Assembly: GCF_009674885.1 (NCBI RefSeq)
Contig: NZ_WKKA01000007.1
Span: 62,001 to 126,000, forward strand
Source of the DNA: Paracoccus sp. S-4012
GTDB taxonomy: Bacteria; Pseudomonadota; Alphaproteobacteria; Rhodobacterales; Rhodobacteraceae
Direction: 5' to 3'
Length of the DNA: 64,000 nt
Part shown: positions 1 to 12,886 of the stretch, piece by piece
How positions within the stretch are numbered: position 1 is the first letter of the stretch
Layout: each line of letters starts with the position of its first letter
Notes under the pieces: generated by a model
What the model saw: the letters and a program-made list of their open reading frames with translations, nothing else
Told to the model about the DNA's origin: nothing
Databases searched by the model: none
Made by a program: the position numbers and the translations under genes

Positions 1-504
1 CTGCACATCTTCCGCCTCGCCGGCATCTACGGCCCCGGCCGCGGCCCGTTCGAGAAGCTGCGGGCCGGCACCGCGCGGCGAATCGTGAAGCCGGACCAGG
101 TCTTCTCGCGCATCCACGGCGAGGACATCGCGCAGGCGGTCCTCGCCGCGATCGACCGCCCGCATCCGGGCGCGGTCTGGAACCTCTGCGACGACGACCC
201 GGCCCCGCCGGAGGACATCCTCGCCCATGCCGCCGGGCTGATCGGCCTGCCCGTCCCCCCGGCGGAGGACTTCGCAACGGCCGAGATGACGCCCATGGCC
301 CGCAGCTTCTATTCCGAGAGCAAGCGCGTCTCGAACGCCCGCATCAAGCGCGACCTCGGCCTCACTCTGCGCCACCCGGACTACCGCAGCGGCCTCGCCG
401 CGATCCTCGCCGCCGAGTCTCAGCGGGACGCGATGGAGCAGCAGCCCGAAAGCATCGAGGCCCCTGTGCCGGAGCCGAGCACCACGGTCGCCTCCAGCCC
501 GTAG
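1..504 (+). CDS. NAD-dependent epimerase/SDR-family protein, C-terminal part (5' end outside window)
   Basis: The frame is open from the first base, so only the last 167 residues are seen. They begin with a GIYGPGR motif, typical of extended SDR/NAD-dependent epimerases of the YeeZ-like group, and then an SRIHGEDIAQAV segment that in this family follows the nucleotide-binding half. The NAD-binding glycine motif and the catalytic Tyr-x3-Lys must lie upstream of the window. The substrate is unknown. The last about 28 codons overlap the convergent SH3 gene by 85 bases; the tail is rich in Pro, Glu and Ser and may not be part of the fold. Confidence 0.75.
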   Translation: MHIFRLAGIYGPGRGPFEKLRAGTARRIVKPDQVFSRIHGEDIAQAVLAAIDRPHPGAVWNLCDDDPAPPEDILAHAAGLIGLPVPPAEDFATAEMTPMARSFYSESKRVSNARIKRDLGLTLRHPDYRSGLAAILAAESQRDAMEQQPESIEAPVPEPSTTVASSP

Positions 505-1028
505 ACCCGGCTGCTCATCCCGTCGCTGCACCATTTCGGCGTCATCACCGCCGTCAGCCCGTCGGCCACGATCACCCGGCGCGGGTCGCGGAACACGCCG
601 GTGTCGAGCACCCGCTGAAGCTGCATCGCGCGGTCCCCCGCGTCGGGACGGCTGAGGACCATGCCGCCCCCCGACCGCGTGAGGCTCCAGAACGGCTCGG
701 TCCCGAAGCAGGACAGCGACGGCGGCAGCTGCCCCGCCTCCCAGACATCCACGCGATACATCAGGTAGCGGCCGTTGACCCACCCCGCCTGTTCGCCGGT
801 GTTCACCTGCATCCAGCCGCTGCGCTGATCCACGACCTCCACCCGCTTCGCATTCGGCGCAATGCGGCCGATGATCGGCGCCGAGGCCGAGGGACTCGCG
901 CGGATGTTCAGCACGTCGTCGGCGGCGACTCCGGTCACGTCGAAGAGCGTCGGCAGGGTGTATTCCTGGGTTGCCGCGGCGGGCGAGGCGAGGGCGAGCG
1001 TGAAGGCAAGGGCAAGGGCGAGGCGCAT
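420..1028 (-). CDS. Secreted SH3-domain protein with a C-terminal COG3650-like domain
   Basis: This 202-residue protein has a signal peptide (hydrophobic residues 3-18, cleavage near ASPAAA). A bacterial SH3 domain follows at about residues 30-90, with the typical VLNIRASPSASAPIIG and GWVNGRYL motifs. The second half has a CFGTEPFWSL motif and a later WCSDGMS motif, resembling the conserved cysteine-containing domain of COG3650 proteins; the two cysteines could form a disulfide. A periplasmic, cell-wall-associated role is inferred from the SH3 domain and signal only. The gene lies downstream of the VIT1-like gene on the same strand. Confidence 0.7.
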   Translation of the reverse strand: MRLALALAFTLALASPAAATQEYTLPTLFDVTGVAADDVLNIRASPSASAPIIGRIAPNAKRVEVVDQRSGWMQVNTGEQAGWVNGRYLMYRVDVWEAGQLPPSLSCFGTEPFWSLTRSGGGMVLSRPDAGDRAMQLQRVLDTGVFRDPRRVIVADGLTAVMTPKWCSDGMSSRVYGLEATVVLGSGTGASMLSGCCSIASR

Positions 1029-1114
1029 GGTCGGGAAACTCCGCGGGGTTGTCGCGCCACCCTAGCCGGGCGTCCCGCCGCCGTCAGCGGGGCGCGCGAG
1101 AAGGTGATGCCGCG

Positions 1115-1828
1115 TCAGAGCGCCGTCCCCACCAGCCGCCCGATCAACGCCGTGACCGCCATCGCCGCCGCGCCCCAGACCACCGCCCGCGCCGCCGCGC
1201 GCCCGACCGGCGCGCCCCCGGCCCGCGCCCCGAGCCCGCCGAGACCCGCGAGGGCGATGAGCGTTACGACCGGCAGGATGCCCGCCGCGCTGCCCTCCGG
1301 CGCGGCGATCGCCGCGATCAGCGGCACCGCGCCCGCGACCGTGAAGGTCACGCCCGAGGCGAGCGCCGCGAGCACCGGGTTGGCCGCATGCATCTCGTCC
1401 AGCCCCAGTTCGTCGCGCATATGCGCGGCGAGCGCGTCGTGGTCGTGCAGCTCGCGCGCCACCTCGGCGGCCAGACCGGGGCTGAGCCCGCGCCGCTCGT
1501 AGATGCGCGTCAGCTCCTCCTCCTCGATATGCGGGTTCTCGCGCAGGGCGATCTTCTCGCGTCGAATGTCGGCGCGCTCGATATCCGCCTGGCTGCTGAC
1601 CGAGACATACTCCCCCGCCGCCATCGACAGCGCCCCTGCCGCGAGGCCCGCAAGCCCCGTCAGCAGCACATGCCCCGGCGCCGCCCCGGCCGCGATCACC
1701 CCGGCGAGCAGCGACGAGGTCGACACGACCCCGTCATTCGCGCCCAGCACCGCCGCCCGCAGCCAGCCCGAGCGGGTGATGTAATGCGGGTCCTCGGGAT
1801 GGGCCTCGGGGTGGGTGTGGATGGACAT
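1115..1828 (-). CDS. VIT1/CCC1 family iron/manganese transporter
   Basis: The protein has 237 residues. Its N-terminal part, RAAVLGANDGVVSTSSLLAG, is the signature first membrane helix of the VIT1/CCC1 family, which moves Fe2+ or Mn2+ across membranes. It is followed by the AAGALSMAAGEYVSVSSQ helix and a charged cytoplasmic loop rich in Glu and His (about residues 80-145), the metal-binding region in plant VIT1. Three further hydrophobic segments complete the five-helix pattern. In bacteria such proteins are thought to export or sequester excess metal. It sits 108 bases downstream of dxs on the same strand and may be read from that run. Confidence 0.85.
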   Translation of the reverse strand: MSIHTHPEAHPEDPHYITRSGWLRAAVLGANDGVVSTSSLLAGVIAAGAAPGHVLLTGLAGLAAGALSMAAGEYVSVSSQADIERADIRREKIALRENPHIEEEELTRIYERRGLSPGLAAEVARELHDHDALAAHMRDELGLDEMHAANPVLAALASGVTFTVAGAVPLIAAIAAPEGSAAGILPVVTLIALAGLGGLGARAGGAPVGRAAARAVVWGAAAMAVTALIGRLVGTAL

Positions 1829-1936
1829 GGGCGTCGGTCCGGGCAGGAGCGCAAGGACTGTGCGGCCTAGCGGATCGGCGGGCCGATGGAAACCCGGTGC
1901 GACCTTCTGGCGGTCGGCGGCGGTGGCGCCCGGACG

Positions 1937-3874
1937 CTATGCCCGCCGCGCCACGGCCACGCCCAGCAGCTCCAGCACCTTCGCCTCAATCTGCGGCGCG
2001 TTCATCGCGGCGCCGGCATACATCGCGGCCGGGTCGCCGTGGTCGATGAAGGTGTCCGGCAGGACCATGCTGCGGAAGCGCAACCCGCGGTCGAAGACGG
2101 CCTCGTCGGCCAGGAGTTGCGCGACGTGGCTGCCGAAGCCGCCGACCGCGCCCTCCTCGATGGTGATGAGCGCCTCGTGGCGGGCGGCGAGGTCGAGGAT
2201 CAGGTCGCGGTCCAGCGGCTTGGCGAAGCGGGCGTCGGCAACGGTCGGCGCGATGCCGCGGGCGGCGAGGGCTTCGTGGGCCTTCATCACCTCCGAGAGG
2301 CGAGTGCCGTAGCTCAGGATCGCCACGCGGGCCCCCTCGGCCATGATGCGGCCACGGCCGATCTGCAGCGGCTGCGGGTCGGCGGGAATCTCGACGCCGG
2401 TGCCCTCGCCGCGGGGGAAGCGGAAGGCGATGGGGCCGTCGTCGTGGCGGGCGGCGGTGACGACCATGCGGGCGAGTTCGGCCTCGTCGGCGGCGGCCAT
2501 GACGGTGAAGCCGGGCAGGCTGGCGAGGAAGCCGATGTCGAAGCTGCCGGCATGGGTGGCGCCATCCGCGCCGACGAGCCCGGCGCGGTCGATGGCGAAG
2601 CGCACCGGCAGCCGCTGGATCGCCACGTCATGCACGATCTGGTCGTAGCCGCGCTGCAGGAAGGTCGAGTAGATCGCGCAAAACGGCCGCATCCCGCCCG
2701 CCGCCATGCCGGCCGAGAAGGTCACGGCATGCTGCTCGGCGATGCCCACGTCGAAGCAGCGGCGGGGGAAGCGCTCGGCAAAGAGGTTGAGGCCGGTGCC
2801 GTCGGGCATTGCGGCCGTCACCGCCACGATGCGCTCGTCCCGCGCGGCCTCGGCCACGAGCGTGCGGGCGAAGACCGAGGTATAGCTCGGCGCGTTCGAG
2901 CGCGCCTTGGCCTGGGTGCCGGTCAGGACGTCGAACTTGGCGGTCGCATGGCCGCGGTCGCTGGCGGCCTCAGCGGGGGCGTAGCCCTTGCCCTTCTTGG
3001 TCACGGCATGGATCAGGATCGGTCCCTGGGCCCGCGCCTTCACCGTGCGGAAGAGCGGCAGCAGCTGGTCGAGGTCGTGGCCGTCCACCGGCCCGACATA
3101 GGAAAACCCCAGCTCCTCGAAGAGGGTGCCGCCGATGGTCATGCCCTTCAGCATCTCCTTGGCCCGCCGCGCCCCCTCCTGGAACGGCTCGGGCAGGAGG
3201 CCCACCGCGCCCTTCGCCAGCCCCTTCAGTTCCTGATAGGGGCCGCCGGCGTAGAGGCGGGTGAGGTAGGACGAGAGCGCCCCCACCGGCGGGGCGATCG
3301 ACATCTCATTGTCGTTCAGCACCACGATCAGCCGCTTGCCGAGGTGGCCGGCGTGGTTCAGCGCCTCGAAGGCCATGCCCGCCGACATGGCGCCGTCGCC
3401 GATCACGGCGATGGCGTCGCCGCCCGCCCCGCCCAGCTCGCGCGCCATGGCATAGCCGAGCGCGGCGCTGATGGAGGTCGAGGAGTGGCCCGCGCCGAAG
3501 GGGTCGTAGGGCGACTCGCTGCGCTTGGTGAAGCCGGAGAGACCGCCTCCGGTCCTGAGCGTGCGGATGCGGTCGCGGCGGCCGGTCAGGATCTTGTGCG
3601 GATAGGCCTGGTGGCCCACGTCCCAGATGATCCGGTCCCGCGGCGCGTCCCAGACCGCATGCAGCGCCACGGTCAGCTCCACCACGCCGAGACCCGCCCC
3701 GAGATGGCCGCCGGTCACGCTGACGGCGCTGATGGTCTCGGCGCGAAGCTCGTCGGCGAGCTGGCGCAGTTCGCGGTCGGTGAGCGCCTTGAGGTCGGCG
3801 GGCAGGGTCACGCGGTCGAGGATCGGGGTCCGCGGGCGGTCCGCCCCCGCGGTCTGGCTGGGCTCGTCGGTCAT
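1937..3874 (-). CDS. dxs: 1-deoxy-D-xylulose-5-phosphate synthase
   Basis: This is the first enzyme of the MEP isoprenoid pathway; it condenses pyruvate with glyceraldehyde 3-phosphate using thiamine diphosphate. The 645-residue length is normal. Visible features are the [14 protein letters not shown] region (about residues 53-66), the thiamine diphosphate motif starting [15 protein letters not shown] (159-173) and ending with [12 protein letters not shown], and the C-terminal transketolase-like domain with GIAEQHAV and [15 protein letters not shown]. The ATG at 3874 is preceded by a strong GGGAGGGG ribosome site. The stop of ispA lies 14 bases upstream, so dxs is the last isoprenoid gene of an HDAC-xseB-ispA-dxs run. 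Confidence 0.97.
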   Translation of the reverse strand: MTDEPSQTAGADRPRTPILDRVTLPADLKALTDRELRQLADELRAETISAVSVTGGHLGAGLGVVELTVALHAVWDAPRDRIIWDVGHQAYPHKILTGRRDRIRTLRTGGGLSGFTKRSESPYDPFGAGHSSTSISAALGYAMARELGGAGGDAIAVIGDGAMSAGMAFEALNHAGHLGKRLIVVLNDNEMSIAPPVGALSSYLTRLYAGGPYQELKGLAKGAVGLLPEPFQEGARRAKEMLKGMTIGGTLFEELGFSYVGPVDGHDLDQLLPLFRTVKARAQGPILIHAVTKKGKGYAPAEAASDRGHATAKFDVLTGTQAKARSNAPSYTSVFARTLVAEAARDERIVAVTAAMPDGTGLNLFAERFPRRCFDVGIAEQHAVTFSAGMAAGGMRPFCAIYSTFLQRGYDQIVHDVAIQRLPVRFAIDRAGLVGADGATHAGSFDIGFLASLPGFTVMAAADEAELARMVVTAARHDDGPIAFRFPRGEGTGVEIPADPQPLQIGRGRIMAEGARVAILSYGTRLSEVMKAHEALAARGIAPTVADARFAKPLDRDLILDLAARHEALITIEEGAVGGFGSHVAQLLADEAVFDRGLRFRSMVLPDTFIDHGDPAAMYAGAAMNAPQIEAKVLELLGVAVARRA

Positions 3875-3888
3875 CGCTGCCCCTCCCG

Positions 3889-4752
3889 TCAGGCGTCGCG
3901 CTCGATAACGAAACGCGCGAGGGCCCGCAAGTTTTCCGCCCGCTCGCCATAAGGTGCGAGGGCGGCTTCGGCGGCCCTGGTCAGCGCGCGGGCCTTGTCG
4001 CGAGCGCCGCCGACGCCGAGCAGCGAGACGAAGGTGGCCTTGCCCGCGGCCTCGTCCTTGCCGGTGCGCTTGCCCGTCACCGCCTCGTCGCCGGTGGCGT
4101 CGAGGAGGTCGTCGGCGATCTGGAAGGCGAGGCCGAGATGCCGCGCGTAATCCGCCAGCGGCCGCGTGTCGGCCCGGGCGATCAGCGCCCCCGCGGTGGC
4201 GGCGAAGCCGAAGAGCGCGCCGGTCTTGGCGTCCTGAAGCCGTTCGACCGCGGCGAGGTCCAGCGGCTCGGGGGCCGCCTCGGCGGCGATGTCGAGCGCC
4301 TGCCCGAGGCACATGCCGCGCGCGCCGATGGCCTGCGCGAAACCGGCGACGAGGCGGACGCGCGCCTCGGGCGGGCCGATCGCCGGGTCGGCCAGCAACT
4401 CGAAGGCGAGGCTCTGCAGCGCGTCGCCGGCGAGGATCGCGGTCGCCTCGGACCATTTCACATGCACCGTGGGCATCCCCCGGCGCAGGTCGTCGTCATC
4501 CATCGCCGGCAGGTCGTCATGGACCAGCGAATAGGCGTGCACGGCCTCGACCGCCGCCGCGACCGGCATGGCGGCGTCAGCGGAGACCCCATGAAGCCGC
4601 GCGCTCTCCAGCACCATGAAGGCGCGCAGCCGCTTGCCGCCGGCGCAGGCATAGCCCATCGCGTCGCGCAGATCGCCCGGCGGCAGGCCGGCGACCGCCG
4701 CCTGCAACGCCTGCCCGACCGCCTCGCGCGCCGCTTCGAGCGCGGTCTGCAT
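3889..4752 (-). CDS. ispA: Polyprenyl (farnesyl/geranyl) diphosphate synthase
   Basis: This 287-residue trans-isoprenyl diphosphate synthase makes C15 (possibly C20) prenyl diphosphate from IPP and DMAPP. The two aspartate-rich metal sites are clear: [10 protein letters not shown] at residues 79-88 and DDLLD at 214-218, along with GGKRLRAF for IPP binding. Length and the xseB-ispA-dxs neighbourhood fit IspA. The start ATG overlaps the xseB stop by one base (TGATG), which fixes it. Chain length cannot be settled by reading; a geranylgeranyl-producing relative is the alternative. Confidence 0.93.
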   Translation of the reverse strand: MQTALEAAREAVGQALQAAVAGLPPGDLRDAMGYACAGGKRLRAFMVLESARLHGVSADAAMPVAAAVEAVHAYSLVHDDLPAMDDDDLRRGMPTVHVKWSEATAILAGDALQSLAFELLADPAIGPPEARVRLVAGFAQAIGARGMCLGQALDIAAEAAPEPLDLAAVERLQDAKTGALFGFAATAGALIARADTRPLADYARHLGLAFQIADDLLDATGDEAVTGKRTGKDEAAGKATFVSLLGVGGARDKARALTRAAEAALAPYGERAENLRALARFVIERDA

Positions 4753-5006
4753 CACAGCCCCTCGGCCGGCACCGTTCCGGTGGGCTGGCCGCCGCGCAGG
4801 GTGATGCGCTCCACCCGCTCCTCGGCGTCCTTCAGCCGCGCCTCGCAATGCTCGCGCAGCTTCGCGCCGCGCTCGTAGAGGGCGATGCTCTCCTCCAGCG
4901 TGGCCTCGCCATGCTCGAGCTTGGCCACCACGCCCTCGAGTTCGCGCATCGCCTCCTCGAAGGACATCGCCGCGATCTCGGCGGCGTCGTCGGTGTCGGT
5001 GGTCAT
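4752..5006 (-). CDS. xseB: Exodeoxyribonuclease VII small subunit
   Basis: This 84-residue protein matches the small subunit of exonuclease VII, which with XseA degrades single-stranded DNA. The diagnostic block is MSFEEAMRELEGVVAKLE at about residues 14-31, then a helical region ending in CEARLKDAEERVE. The large subunit is not in the window. The gene is translationally coupled on both sides: its ATG overlaps the HDAC-like stop (ATGA) and its stop overlaps the ispA start (TGATG). Linkage to ispA and dxs is common in proteobacteria. Confidence 0.95.
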   Translation of the reverse strand: MTTDTDDAAEIAAMSFEEAMRELEGVVAKLEHGEATLEESIALYERGAKLREHCEARLKDAEERVERITLRGGQPTGTVPAEGL

Positions 5007-5914
5007 CCTTGGTCGTCCTCCAGCATCGCCTCGACATGGGCGCGCGCGCTGCGGCCCAGGGCGGCGAGATCATAGCCGCCCTCGAGGCACGAGACCACCG
5101 GCGCACCCTGCGCCGCGTCGCAGATGGCGCGGCTGAGGGCGGCGAAATCCTCATCCTGCCAGAGCAGATTGGCGAGGGGGTCGTCGGCATGGGCGTCGAA
5201 GCCCGCCGAGACCAGCACAAGCTGCGGCCGCCAGCCGCGCATCCGCGCGAGCGCACCGTCCCAGGCAATCCGCGCCCGCGCCCCGTCCGAGCCGGGCGGC
5301 AGCGGCAGGTTCACGATCTGGCCATGCGCGCCCTTTTCGGAGGCCGCGCCGGTGCCGGGATAGAGCGGCATCTGGTGCGAGGAGACGAAGAGCGCCTGCG
5401 CCTCGTCCCAGAGCAGGTCCTGCGTGCCGTTGCCGTGGTGGACGTCGAAATCGAGCACCGCGACCCGCTCGAGGCCGTGGTGGTCGAGGGCGCGCTTCGC
5501 GGCGATCGCGACGGTGCCGAAGAGGCAGAAGCCCATCGCCCGCGCGGTCTCGGCATGGTGGCCGGGAGGGCGCATGGCGATGAAGGCGCGGGCATCCTCG
5601 CCTGCGAGCACCGCATCCACCGCCGCGCAGGCCGCGCCGACCGCGCGCAGGGCCGCCTCGAGGCTGCCGGGCGAGAGCTGGGTGTCGGCGTCGAGCATGG
5701 CCCAGCCGTCCTCGGGCTGAGCCTGCCGCAGACGGGCAAGATAGGCGGCGGGGTGGCAGCGCAGCACCTCGGGGTCGGGCGCGAGCGGCGCCTCGCGGCG
5801 GTCGAGCGGCAGGCCGTCGAGGGCGCGCAGGACGGCGGGCAGGCGGGGCACCTGCTCGGGGTGGCCGGGGGGATTGACGTGGCGGTCGGCGGCGGGATGG
5901 GTGTAGAGGAGCAT
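5003..5914 (-). CDS. Histone deacetylase family protein (acetylpolyamine-type amidohydrolase)
   Basis: This 303-residue protein belongs to the zinc-dependent arginase/deacetylase superfamily. It shows RPPGHH at residues 115-120, the metal-binding DFDVHHGNGT at 155-164, and VSAGFDAHADDP near residue 240, which supplies the second metal aspartate. Bacterial members deacetylate small molecules such as acetylpolyamines or acetoin-related substrates rather than histones; the substrate here is unknown. It is the first gene of the HDAC-xseB-ispA-dxs run. Confidence 0.92.
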   Translation of the reverse strand: MLLYTHPAADRHVNPPGHPEQVPRLPAVLRALDGLPLDRREAPLAPDPEVLRCHPAAYLARLRQAQPEDGWAMLDADTQLSPGSLEAALRAVGAACAAVDAVLAGEDARAFIAMRPPGHHAETARAMGFCLFGTVAIAAKRALDHHGLERVAVLDFDVHHGNGTQDLLWDEAQALFVSSHQMPLYPGTGAASEKGAHGQIVNLPLPPGSDGARARIAWDGALARMRGWRPQLVLVSAGFDAHADDPLANLLWQDEDFAALSRAICDAAQGAPVVSCLEGGYDLAALGRSARAHVEAMLEDDQG

Positions 5915-6026
5915 GCGCCATGCCTAATCAGCCCGCGCCGAGGCCTCAAGCGCGGATCACGCAAGCATGAGGCATCCATCCGGCCCGTCCGGGCGTTCCG
6001 CGCGGGAACGAAGCTGAGGGATCGCC

Positions 6027-6839
6027 ATGCGCCACGCGAAACTGACAGGCGCGCTCGCCGCCATTGCGACCGGACTCGTGCTGACCGCGCCGCCCGCCGA
6101 CGCGCAGCCGCATTGCCCGCCGGGACAGGCGAAGAAGGGCAACTGCATCGGCGCCGGGCCGCCGGGCCATGCGAAGGGGAAGCGGCACGGCCATGACCGT
6201 CCCGCCGTGGTGCGGCCGCCCGAGGGGTGGAGCGAGCGGCCCCGCGTGGTGCTGCCGGGCAGCGCGCCGGTGGTTGCCCCGCGCCCCGCGCCGCGTCCGG
6301 CGGTGGTGAACCCGCAGGGCGACGGCAGGCCCGCGGTCGTGAATCCCCGCGGCGACCGCGTGGTCATCACGCCCGCCCGCGATGTCCCGCCGCGGGTGCC
6401 GGATGTCCCCCTCTCGGCCCTCGACGGCGCGCTCGCCCTGGCGCGCTATGCGCCGGTGGCCGATCCCGCCCTCTTCGGCCTGCCCGCGCTCGGCGACGGC
6501 AGCCGCTATTACATCGCGGGCGACCGCATCGTCCGGGCCGATCCGCGCGACTGGCGGGTGCTGGCCGACATCCGGCGTCTTGACCGGCAGGCCGACTGCC
6601 CGCCCGGCCTTGCGAAAAAGGAACCCGCCTGCATTCCGCCGGGACAGGTGCAGAAGATCCTCGGCACGCCCTGGGACCCGGACCGCTACCGCCGGCTGGA
6701 CGACCACGCGCGCTACGGCCTCGCCGCGCCGGACGGGGCATGGGACTATTATGTCGTGGACGGCACCGTCGTTCGGCTCGATCGCTCGACGCGCGAGATC
6801 CTGTCGCTGGTCCGCGTGCTCGACGCCGTGCTGGACTGA
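6027..6839 (+). CDS. Secreted RcnB-like protein with two repeat units
   Basis: The 270-residue protein has a signal peptide cleaved near residue 26 (ADAQ). A Pro/Arg/Val-rich linker contains the repeats RPAVVNPQGDG and RPAVVNPRGDR. Two cysteine motifs of similar form occur, CPPGQAKKGNC near residue 30 and CPPGLAKKEPAC near residue 192. Two similar units also occur: YYIAGDRIVRADPRDW and YYVVDGTVVRLDRSTREI, each followed by a similar IRRLD or VRVLD ending. The latter resembles the C-terminal half of RcnB, a periplasmic protein linked to nickel/cobalt homeostasis in E. coli. A periplasmic location is likely; metal handling is only a suggestion. Confidence 0.6.
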   Translation: MRHAKLTGALAAIATGLVLTAPPADAQPHCPPGQAKKGNCIGAGPPGHAKGKRHGHDRPAVVRPPEGWSERPRVVLPGSAPVVAPRPAPRPAVVNPQGDGRPAVVNPRGDRVVITPARDVPPRVPDVPLSALDGALALARYAPVADPALFGLPALGDGSRYYIAGDRIVRADPRDWRVLADIRRLDRQADCPPGLAKKEPACIPPGQVQKILGTPWDPDRYRRLDDHARYGLAAPDGAWDYYVVDGTVVRLDRSTREILSLVRVLDAVLD

Positions 6840-6841
6840 TC

Positions 6842-7813
6842 ATGTCCGGCCTCCCCGATGAGATGCTCGACTGCCTAATCGTCGGCGGCGGGCCTGCCGG
6901 GCTGACGGCGGCGATCTATCTCTCGCGCTTCCATCGCCGCGTGGCGGTGGTGGACAAGGGCGAGGGCCGGCTGGCGATGATCCCGCGGACCATGAACCAT
7001 GCGGGCTATCCCGGCGGCGTGCGCGGCTGCGACCTGCTGGCCGCCATGCGCGCGCAGGCGGTGGAGTTCGGGGCGGCGTTGCTCGACGGCGAAGTCGCGG
7101 GGCTGTCCGGGACGGAGGACGCATTCGAGGCCGAGACGGACCTTGGACCGATCCGGGCGCGCACGGTCCTGCTGGCCACCGGCGTCGTGAACCTGCGCCC
7201 GCCGCTCGACGCGGAGACCCATGCGGCGGCGGTGGCGGCGGGAAAGCTGCGCTATTGCCCGATCTGCGACGCCTTCGAGCAGACCGGCAAGCGCATCGGC
7301 ATCCTCGGTGCCGACAGCCACGGCGTCGCCGAGGCGCTGTTCCTGCGCAGCTACAGCGACGATCTGGTGATGCTGACGCTGCAACAGGCGGAACTGGACG
7401 CGGGCGACCGCGCGAATATCGGACGTGCCGGGATCGAGGTGGTCCGCACGCCGGTCTCGGGCTTCGATTTCGAGGGCGAGGGCGTGCGGGTGCTGCTGGC
7501 CGACGGCGAGAGCGTGGCGGCGGACACGCTCTATGCCGCGCTCGGGTCGGAGACGCGGAACCAGTTGGGCGAGATGCTGGGCACGCGGCTGGATGGGAGC
7601 GCCTGCTTCTGGACCGACGAGCGAATGCGGACCAGCGTGAAGGGGGTCTATGCGGCCGGGGACGCGATCGAGGGGCTGGACCAGATCAGCATGGCGATGG
7701 GCACGGCGGCGCAGGCGGCGGTGACGATCCACAATGACCTGCGGGACCGGGACGGGGCGACGGACGAGGGGCAGGCGGCGGGGGATGCGGCGTGGGAGGA
7801 GGCGCCGGATTGA
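6842..7813 (+). CDS. Thioredoxin-reductase-like NAD(P)/FAD-dependent oxidoreductase
   Basis: This 323-residue flavoprotein has an FAD-binding GGGPAGLTAAIYLSR motif near the N-terminus, the LLATGV motif, a CPICD pair of cysteines at the redox-active position of low-molecular-weight thioredoxin reductases (usually CATC/CAVC), and the closing FAD motif GVYAAGD. The NAD(P)-binding site reads GILGADSHGVAEA rather than the usual GGGDSA, so cofactor use may differ. The start ATG lies 2 bases after the stop of the RcnB-like gene, suggesting co-transcription. It is more likely a ferredoxin/flavodoxin-reductase-like or disulfide reductase of unknown partner than the housekeeping TrxB. Confidence 0.8.
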   Translation: MSGLPDEMLDCLIVGGGPAGLTAAIYLSRFHRRVAVVDKGEGRLAMIPRTMNHAGYPGGVRGCDLLAAMRAQAVEFGAALLDGEVAGLSGTEDAFEAETDLGPIRARTVLLATGVVNLRPPLDAETHAAAVAAGKLRYCPICDAFEQTGKRIGILGADSHGVAEALFLRSYSDDLVMLTLQQAELDAGDRANIGRAGIEVVRTPVSGFDFEGEGVRVLLADGESVAADTLYAALGSETRNQLGEMLGTRLDGSACFWTDERMRTSVKGVYAAGDAIEGLDQISMAMGTAAQAAVTIHNDLRDRDGATDEGQAAGDAAWEEAPD

Positions 7814-7842
7814 CCGGCCCGTGGCGCGCGTTTGCGACGGGA

Positions 7843-7971
7843 GGTCAGCGTTCGCCCTGGTGGACGCGAAGCGTCCGCCGTGGGGAGGACGGACGCTGAC
7901 CGATCCGCGGGGCGGATCGGTCCTCCTGTGGCTGACGGTGCCCGCAAATGGGCACAAGGTCCCATTTGCGG
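7843..7971. repeat. Cluster of perfect inverted repeats between convergent genes
   Basis: Three successive structures fill the gap between the flavoprotein and gltB. First, 7843-7854 pairs with 7890-7901 (12 bp, one G-T wobble), enclosing an inner GGACGC-gaa-GCGTCC hairpin at 7862-7876. Second, GACCGATCCGC at 7898-7908 pairs perfectly with 7912-7922 across a 3-base loop. Third, CCGCAAATGGG at 7942-7952 pairs perfectly with 7961-7971 across 8 bases. None has a T-tract, so they are not textbook intrinsic terminators, although a bidirectional termination role is possible. The second structure overlaps the right arm of the first, so the two compete. Confidence 0.85.
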
Positions 7972-7988
7972 ACGCGGAACGGCGCCCC

Positions 7989-12511
<4,523 letters not shown>

Positions 12512-12515
<4 letters not shown>

Positions 12516-12886
12516 GCCACGCCCTCCGTCGCCGCCACGACCCGGTAGGCGTCCGGGCGGGTGTCCTGATGTTCGAAATCCGTCAACGCGAAGCCGTCGC
12601 GGTCATCCAGCGCGCCATGGCTCAGCGCCGGCGACTGGCCTTCGCGGTGCCAGTAGAGGGTGCTGCCGCAAGTCGCGCAGAAGCCGCGCAAATGGCCGGG
12701 CGAGCTGCGATAGGTGGCCACGGCGCCCTGCCATTCGATCCCCTGCACCGACGGCAGGTCGAACCACGGGCCGCTGTTCTGACGCAGGCACTGGGTGCAG
12801 GCGCAAACCCGCAGGCTGCGATCGGCGAGCACGGCGCGGAACCGCACCGCGCCGCAGAGGCAGCCGCCCGTGACCCGATGGCTCAT
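12512..12886 (-). CDS. GFA/CENP-V family protein, single domain
   Basis: A 124-residue protein of the glutathione-dependent formaldehyde-activating (GFA) fold. The zinc-binding cysteines appear in GGCLCGAVRF, CACTQCLRQNSG and CATCGSTLYW. Family members include Gfa of Paracoccus, but most homologs have no proven activity. The start ATG at 12886 overlaps the stop of the upstream two-domain GFA gene by 4 bases and its stop overlaps the gltB start, so it is embedded in the glutamate synthase run. A direct role in GOGAT is not implied by sequence. Confidence 0.88.

Noticed and set aside
5003-5914. HDAC-like gene joined to xseB, ispA and dxs as a novel system
   Set aside because: This order is widespread in Alphaproteobacteria, so it is ordinary synteny, although the deacetylase substrate is unknown.
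7843-7971. Inverted repeats read as a CRISPR array
   Set aside because: The arms differ from each other in sequence and there are no direct repeats with equal spacers.
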